A stretch of DNA of 8,582 bases from Bdellovibrionales bacterium (lineage in GTDB: Bacteria > Bdellovibrionota > UBA1018 > CAIPTA01). A program made the translations under genes and the position numbers. This document shows, in pieces, positions 5,207 through 8,582 of the stretch. Position 1 is the stretch's first letter. Every line of letters begins with the position of its first letter. A model generated the notes under the pieces. It had not been told where the DNA came from and ran no database searches. It was given only the letters and a program-made list of their open reading frames with translations. The stretch spans positions 1-8,582 of the forward strand of contig JAKFYM010000244.1 in the NCBI GenBank assembly GCA_021730855.1, in the 5' to 3' direction.

Positions 5207-6151
5207 GTGAACTATGAATCTGCCATGCGCATGGCCCTGAATGCTGCCGAGAAATTTGTGGGGGCCACGGCGCCCAATCCCCCGGTCGGAGCCATCGCCC
5301 TAGATCGCAAAGGCAATGTTGTGCTCGGAGCCGCACACCAGAAAGCCGGTGGCCCGCATGCCGAAGCTAAGGTGCTGGAGCTCGCCGAGAAGCTGGGAAA
5401 GCTCAGCGCCATTGAAACCCTAGTGGTCACTTTAGAGCCCTGCAACCACCAGGGCCGCACCCCCGCTTGCACCGAAGCCATCCTCAAGCACCGCCATATT
5501 CGCCGCGTGGTGATCGGCACCCGTGATCCCAATCCACGAGTGGCGGGTGGAGGGGTGGAGCGCCTCCGCAAAGCTGGGCTGGAAGTGATCGAGGGCGTGC
5601 TCGAGGCCGAGTGTCGCTTCTTGGTCCGCGCCTTCACTAAGTTCAGCGTGGATGGCCATCCCTATGTCACCCTAAAAGCCGCCCTCCGCAAAGACGGCTC
5701 GATGATTCCCCCCGCGGGGCAAAAAACATTTACCTCCAAACCCTCCCTCATTTTCGCCCACGAGCTGCGCAAGCGCGCCGATGCCCTCTGGACGGGGAGC
5801 GGAACGGTGCTGGCCGACAATCCTGAATTCACGGTGCGCTGGGTGCCCGATCATCCCGGCAAGGAGCGCTTCCTTCTCCTTTCCGATCGCCGCCAACGCA
5901 TTCCGGCCGAGTGGATTGCGCGCGCTAAGGCCAATGGCTTTCGCCCCCACTTTGCCCCGAGCTTTGAGGAAGGTCTTGATTTTCTTGCCCAAAATGGAGT
6001 GCTCGAAGTGCTAGTGGAGGCCGGCCCCACTTTGCGAAAAGCATGGCTAGAGAGCGGCCTTTGGGACGAATCTGTGGTAATAATGCAGGGCGAGAAAGAA
6101 AACGAAGAAGACAACGTCACGATCACATTTCGCAGCGACGAAGAGGAGTAA
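5207..6151 (+). CDS. ribD: Bifunctional pyrimidine deaminase/reductase RibD (short reductase domain)
   Basis: RibD catalyses two steps of riboflavin synthesis: deamination of the diaminopyrimidine product of GTP cyclohydrolase II, then NADPH-dependent reduction of its ribosyl side chain. The N-terminal deaminase (about 1-145) is intact, with the zinc/catalytic set H51-A-E53 and PC79...C88 (PCNHQGRTPAC). The C-terminal reductase (about 150-314) keeps LKAALRKDGSM, GSGTVLADNPEFTVRW and VEAGPTLRKAWLESGLWDES. It lacks the usual following Y-x-AP-x-LLG segment and instead runs into an acidic tail ending SDEEE. At 314 residues it is clearly shorter than the roughly 360-370 usual in the family. The start is GTG: an in-frame TAG lies at 5201, and starting at ATG 5225 would cut the conserved N-terminal helix. 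Ribosome binding signals are weak (TTAGG only). It is the first gene of the rib operon. Reductase activity should be considered likely but unproven. Confidence 0.93.
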   Translation: MNYESAMRMALNAAEKFVGATAPNPPVGAIALDRKGNVVLGAAHQKAGGPHAEAKVLELAEKLGKLSAIETLVVTLEPCNHQGRTPACTEAILKHRHIRRVVIGTRDPNPRVAGGGVERLRKAGLEVIEGVLEAECRFLVRAFTKFSVDGHPYVTLKAALRKDGSMIPPAGQKTFTSKPSLIFAHELRKRADALWTGSGTVLADNPEFTVRWVPDHPGKERFLLLSDRRQRIPAEWIARAKANGFRPHFAPSFEEGLDFLAQNGVLEVLVEAGPTLRKAWLESGLWDESVVIMQGEKENEEDNVTITFRSDEEE

Positions 6152-6154
6152 GGG

Positions 6155-6775
6155 ATGTTCACGGGCTTAATCGAACAGGTGGGGAAAGTTCTTAGTGTGG
6201 AGGACAGGCGCGGCCAGAGGCGGCTCCAGATCCAAAGCAAGTGGAGCGATCTTCAGCTGGGGGAAAGCGTGGCCGTGAACGGAGTCTGCCTCACGGTGGC
6301 AGAATGCTCCCCAAAAGGCGAGGCCTGGTTTTTTGTGAGCGAGGAGACCCTAACCCGCTCCACCCTGGCTAAGCTCGAGCTCCATTCGCGCGTGAACCTC
6401 GAGCGCGCCATGACGCCCACCAGCCGGATGGGCGGCCACTGGGTGCAGGGCCACGTAGACGCCAAGGGACTCGTGCTCCACTTCGATCCCGGAGCCGATC
6501 ACCACCGCATGACAATCGCCCTCGATCCCAAGTATGGCCGCTACTGCGTGGAAAAAGGATCGATCACCATTGAGGGCGTGAGCCTCACGATCAATGCGAT
6601 GACCGAGACAAAACTAAACGAGTTTATGCTCTCCTTCCTCATCGTGCCCCACACCTGGAAGCACACCAATTTTCAAGACCTCAAGAGTGGCGATTCCGTG
6701 AACGTGGAAGTCGACATCTTGGCCAAATACATCGAAAGACTATGCCCACAATCCAACGCGCCCTCGAACAACTAA
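6155..6775 (+). CDS. ribE: Riboflavin synthase, alpha subunit
   Basis: This enzyme dismutates two molecules of 6,7-dimethyl-8-ribityllumazine into riboflavin and the pyrimidine precursor, the last step of the pathway; it normally works as a cytoplasmic trimer. The hallmark N-terminus MFTGLIEQVG is present. The internal duplication of two lumazine-binding barrels is clear: GESVAVNGVCLTV (36-48) in the first and GSITIEGVSLTIN (135-147) in the second, joined by GGHWVQGHVD (93-102), with IVPHTWKHT (163-171) and the trimerising VNVEVDILAKYIERL (182-196) at the end. The length of 206 residues is normal. GAGGAG (6143-6148) lies inside the end of ribD, 6 bases before the ATG, and the genes are separated by TAA-GGG only, which implies coupled translation. 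Confidence 0.97.
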   Translation: MFTGLIEQVGKVLSVEDRRGQRRLQIQSKWSDLQLGESVAVNGVCLTVAECSPKGEAWFFVSEETLTRSTLAKLELHSRVNLERAMTPTSRMGGHWVQGHVDAKGLVLHFDPGADHHRMTIALDPKYGRYCVEKGSITIEGVSLTINAMTETKLNEFMLSFLIVPHTWKHTNFQDLKSGDSVNVEVDILAKYIERLCPQSNAPSNN

Positions 6776-7959
6776 GAAACGGCAAAATGGTGATCCTCGT
6801 CGATGATGAGGACCGCGAAAACGAGGGCGACCTCGTGCTCGCCGCGGAATTCGCCACCGCCGAGAATATCAATTTCATCGCCCGCCACGGCCGTGGGCTC
6901 ATTTGCCTCGCGCTCGAAGCGAAGCGCGTGGAAGAGCTGCAGCTTCCGATGATGGCTTCCGTGAACCGCTCTCCCCGCCAAACCGCCTTCACTGTTTCGA
7001 TCGAAGCCCGCGATGGGATCTCCACCGGGATCTCCGCCGCGGATCGCGCGCATACGGTGCGCGTGGCCTCGGATCCCTTGCGCGGCGCGGGCGATATCGT
7101 CTCCCCCGGCCATATTTTTCCCCTCCGGGCCGTGGACGGAGGCGTGCTAGTACGAGCCGGGCACACCGAAGGATCCGTAGATCTTTGCCGCCTAGCCGGC
7201 CTGCGCTCCGCCGCGGTGATTTGCGAGATCATGAACGAAGACGGCACCATGGCCCGCATGGGAGACTTGGAAAAATTTGCGGCCCAGCATGAATTGCCCA
7301 TCCTCACGATCAAGGAGTTGATCGAACACCGAATGTCGCGCGAGAGCCTAATCGAAGAAGCGGCCGTCAGCCGCCTGCCTTCACTCTATGCCGACAAAAG
7401 CGAATTCCGTCTCCATGCCTTCCGTTCCATGATTGATGGCACCGAGCACCTAGCCCTAGTGAGCAGCAAAGATGGCGCGCTCGAAAACCCGGCTCTCGTG
7501 CGCGTGCATTCGGAATGCCTCACCGGCGATGCCTTGGGCTCACTCCGCTGCGACTGCGGAGCCCAGCTCCAGGCAGCCCTCCGCCAGATCAGCGAAAGCG
7601 GAAATGGGGTGCTTGTCTATATGCGCCGGCATGAGGGGCGCGGCATCGGCCTCGCCAATAAGATCAAAGCTTATGCCCTACAGGACCAAGGGCTCGACAC
7701 GGTCGAAGCCAATCGGCATTTGGGATTCCAGGCCGATCTGCGCCAGTACGGCATGGGCGCCCAGATCCTACGTCACTTGGGTGTGAAACAGATGCGCCTC
7801 CTCACCAACAATCCGCGCAAGGTGGTGAGCCTCGAAGGATTTGGCCTAGAGATCGTGGAAAAAGTGCCGATTGAGATGCCTGCCAACCCTAACAATATTT
7901 CTTATTTACGCTCCAAGCGCGACAAGCTCGGCCACTGGCTAAACGTGGAGACAGACTAA
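6742..7959 (+). CDS. ribBA: Bifunctional DHBP synthase / GTP cyclohydrolase II
   Basis: This fused enzyme starts both branches of riboflavin synthesis. The N-terminal RibB domain (about 1-200) makes 3,4-dihydroxy-2-butanone 4-phosphate from ribulose 5-phosphate. The C-terminal RibA domain (about 205-400) opens GTP to the diaminopyrimidine with release of formate and pyrophosphate. RibB signatures are DDEDRENEGDL (21-31), the RAGHTEGSVDL block (138-148) and CEIMNEDGTMAR (161-172). RibA has the zinc site C259-x10-C270-x-C272 in RVHSECLTGDALGSLRCDCG, then RRHEGRGIGL (295-304), DLRQYGMGAQIL (332-343) and LTNNPRK (354-360). Both halves look intact at 405 residues, the normal length. The start codon lies inside ribE, giving a 34-base overlap. 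Only a weak purine stretch (GAAAGA) precedes it, so translation probably depends on ribE. Confidence 0.97.
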   Translation: MPTIQRALEQLRNGKMVILVDDEDRENEGDLVLAAEFATAENINFIARHGRGLICLALEAKRVEELQLPMMASVNRSPRQTAFTVSIEARDGISTGISAADRAHTVRVASDPLRGAGDIVSPGHIFPLRAVDGGVLVRAGHTEGSVDLCRLAGLRSAAVICEIMNEDGTMARMGDLEKFAAQHELPILTIKELIEHRMSRESLIEEAAVSRLPSLYADKSEFRLHAFRSMIDGTEHLALVSSKDGALENPALVRVHSECLTGDALGSLRCDCGAQLQAALRQISESGNGVLVYMRRHEGRGIGLANKIKAYALQDQGLDTVEANRHLGFQADLRQYGMGAQILRHLGVKQMRLLTNNPRKVVSLEGFGLEIVEKVPIEMPANPNNISYLRSKRDKLGHWLNVETD

Positions 7960-7962
7960 GCC

Positions 7963-8388
7963 ATGCGTTTCGCCATCGTGGTAAGCCGCTTTAATGAAAA
8001 TGTGACCGCGGGCCTCCTGCAAGGGGCGCTGAAATTCCTGGGAGAGAAAAAATCCACCACTTCGGCCAAGGATGTTTTCTACGCCGCCGGTGCTTTTGAG
8101 CTGCCGCTGATCGCCAAGGCGCTCGCCAAAAAGAAAAAATACCAGGGCGTGATTTGCCTCGGTTGCGTGGTGAAGGGCGACACCATGCATTTTGAATTCA
8201 TCAGCCTCGCCGCCACCATGGGCATTTTGCAGGCGGGCCTCGAGAGCGAAAAGCCGGTCAGCTTTGGCGTGCTCACCACCCTCACGGAAGAACAGGCCGT
8301 TTTGCGCAGCCGCAAGGATGCCGCAAATAAGGGAATCGAAGCGGCCGCGGCTTGCTGGGAAACTGCAAATCTTTTAAAGAAACTATAA
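7963..8388 (+). CDS. ribH: 6,7-dimethyl-8-ribityllumazine synthase
   Basis: Lumazine synthase condenses the RibBA-derived butanone phosphate with the pyrimidine product to give the substrate of RibE. Recognisable are FAIVVSRFN (3-11, with substrate-stacking F10), AAGAFELPL (41-49), CLGCVVKGDTMHFEF (65-79, with catalytic H76), FGVLTT (101-106), EEQAVLR (109-115, with the phosphate-binding Arg equivalent at R115) and NKGIEAA (122-128). At 141 residues it is shorter than the usual 154-160: it begins directly at the first core strand, lacking about a dozen N-terminal residues. No upstream start exists, because the ribBA stop is in the same frame two codons before. That N-terminal strand normally adds to the neighbouring subunit, so assembly may differ. 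GGAGA (7947-7951) inside ribBA is the likely ribosome binding site. Confidence 0.95.
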   Translation: MRFAIVVSRFNENVTAGLLQGALKFLGEKKSTTSAKDVFYAAGAFELPLIAKALAKKKKYQGVICLGCVVKGDTMHFEFISLAATMGILQAGLESEKPVSFGVLTTLTEEQAVLRSRKDAANKGIEAAAACWETANLLKKL

Positions 8389-8389
8389 T

Positions 8390-8582
8390 ATGGCGCAAAC
8401 ATTTGCCCCCTGCCCTAGTTGCGGAAAGATCAACCGAGTCGACCTCGTCGAAAGCTCGAGCAAGGCCCCGATTTGTGGAGCCTGTAAGGCAAATCTAGCC
8501 GTGCACTTTGGCCTGGTGGAAGTCTCGGATTCCGGCCTGGCCACGCTTACGCGCAAATCTCCGCTGCCTGCGGTCTGCGATT
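8390..8582 (+). CDS. trxC: Thioredoxin 2 (TrxC-like), 5' part only
   Basis: The first 64 codons of a gene that runs off the right edge. The N-terminus has a zinc-ribbon of the TrxC type: C8-x2-C11 (CPSCGKINRVDL) and C29-x2-C32 (CGACKANL), which in known thioredoxin 2 proteins binds zinc and tunes redox activity. The end of the visible part, TRKSPLPAVCD, aligns with the SxLPVVVDFWA strand that precedes the thioredoxin active site; the CxxC itself is outside the window. The predicted product is a cytoplasmic disulphide reductase, a possible electron donor for ribonucleotide reductase or an oxidative-stress protein. The ATG is one base after the ribH stop, so it is probably cotranscribed with the rib genes, with no separate strong ribosome binding site visible. 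The identification is by N-terminal pattern only. Confidence 0.8.
   Translation, partial: MAQTFAPCPSCGKINRVDLVESSSKAPICGACKANLAVHFGLVEVSDSGLATLTRKSPLPAVCD

Noticed and set aside
4923..5336. N-terminal extension of the TIGR02147-type gene up to 5336
   Set aside because: It would overlap the start of ribD on the other strand, and the extra residues look non-conserved and low in complexity. The family N-terminus begins at about 4922.

Overview
The window reads as a piece of a GC-rich Gram-negative chromosome, most likely a member of the Bdellovibrionota. The main clue is a protein of the TIGR02147/DUF4423 type, a family best known from Bdellovibrio relatives and Fibrobacter; the fused ribBA gene and a lipobox lipoprotein are compatible. 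The taxonomic call is an inference. Nothing in the window is ribosomal or otherwise diagnostic.

Layout: positions 1-486 hold no gene I can support. They contain a perfect DnaA-box 9-mer near the left edge and several hairpins, ending in a hairpin plus T-run just before the nrdA ribosome binding site. Next come nrdA (487-2799) and nrdB (2817-3824) on the + strand, encoding a complete class I aerobic ribonucleotide reductase with all catalytic, radical and metal residues that can be checked by eye. A short convergent region (3825-3906) carries two GC-rich hairpins, the second followed by T6.

On the - strand lies a two-gene unit: a TIGR02147-type putative regulator (4080-4922), whose stop codon overlaps the start of a 58-residue cysteine-rich lipoprotein (3907-4083) in an ATGA junction. 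Divergent from it is a compact riboflavin operon on the + strand: ribD (5207), ribE (6155), ribBA (6742) and ribH (7963). It runs directly into the 5' part of a trxC-like thioredoxin gene (from 8390) that leaves the window. The 284-bp divergent spacer contains inverted repeats but no recognisable FMN riboswitch.

The four rib genes cover nearly the whole route from GTP and ribulose 5-phosphate to riboflavin. RibBA supplies both the pyrimidine and the four-carbon unit, RibD deaminates and reduces, RibH makes the lumazine and RibE dismutates it to riboflavin. Only the pyrimidine phosphatase step is not represented here. NrdAB supplies deoxyribonucleotides. The most novel element is the regulator/Cys-rich lipoprotein pair. 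Other points worth checking are the shortened RibD reductase domain, the N-terminally short RibH, the structured nrdAB leader and the dyad in front of ribD.
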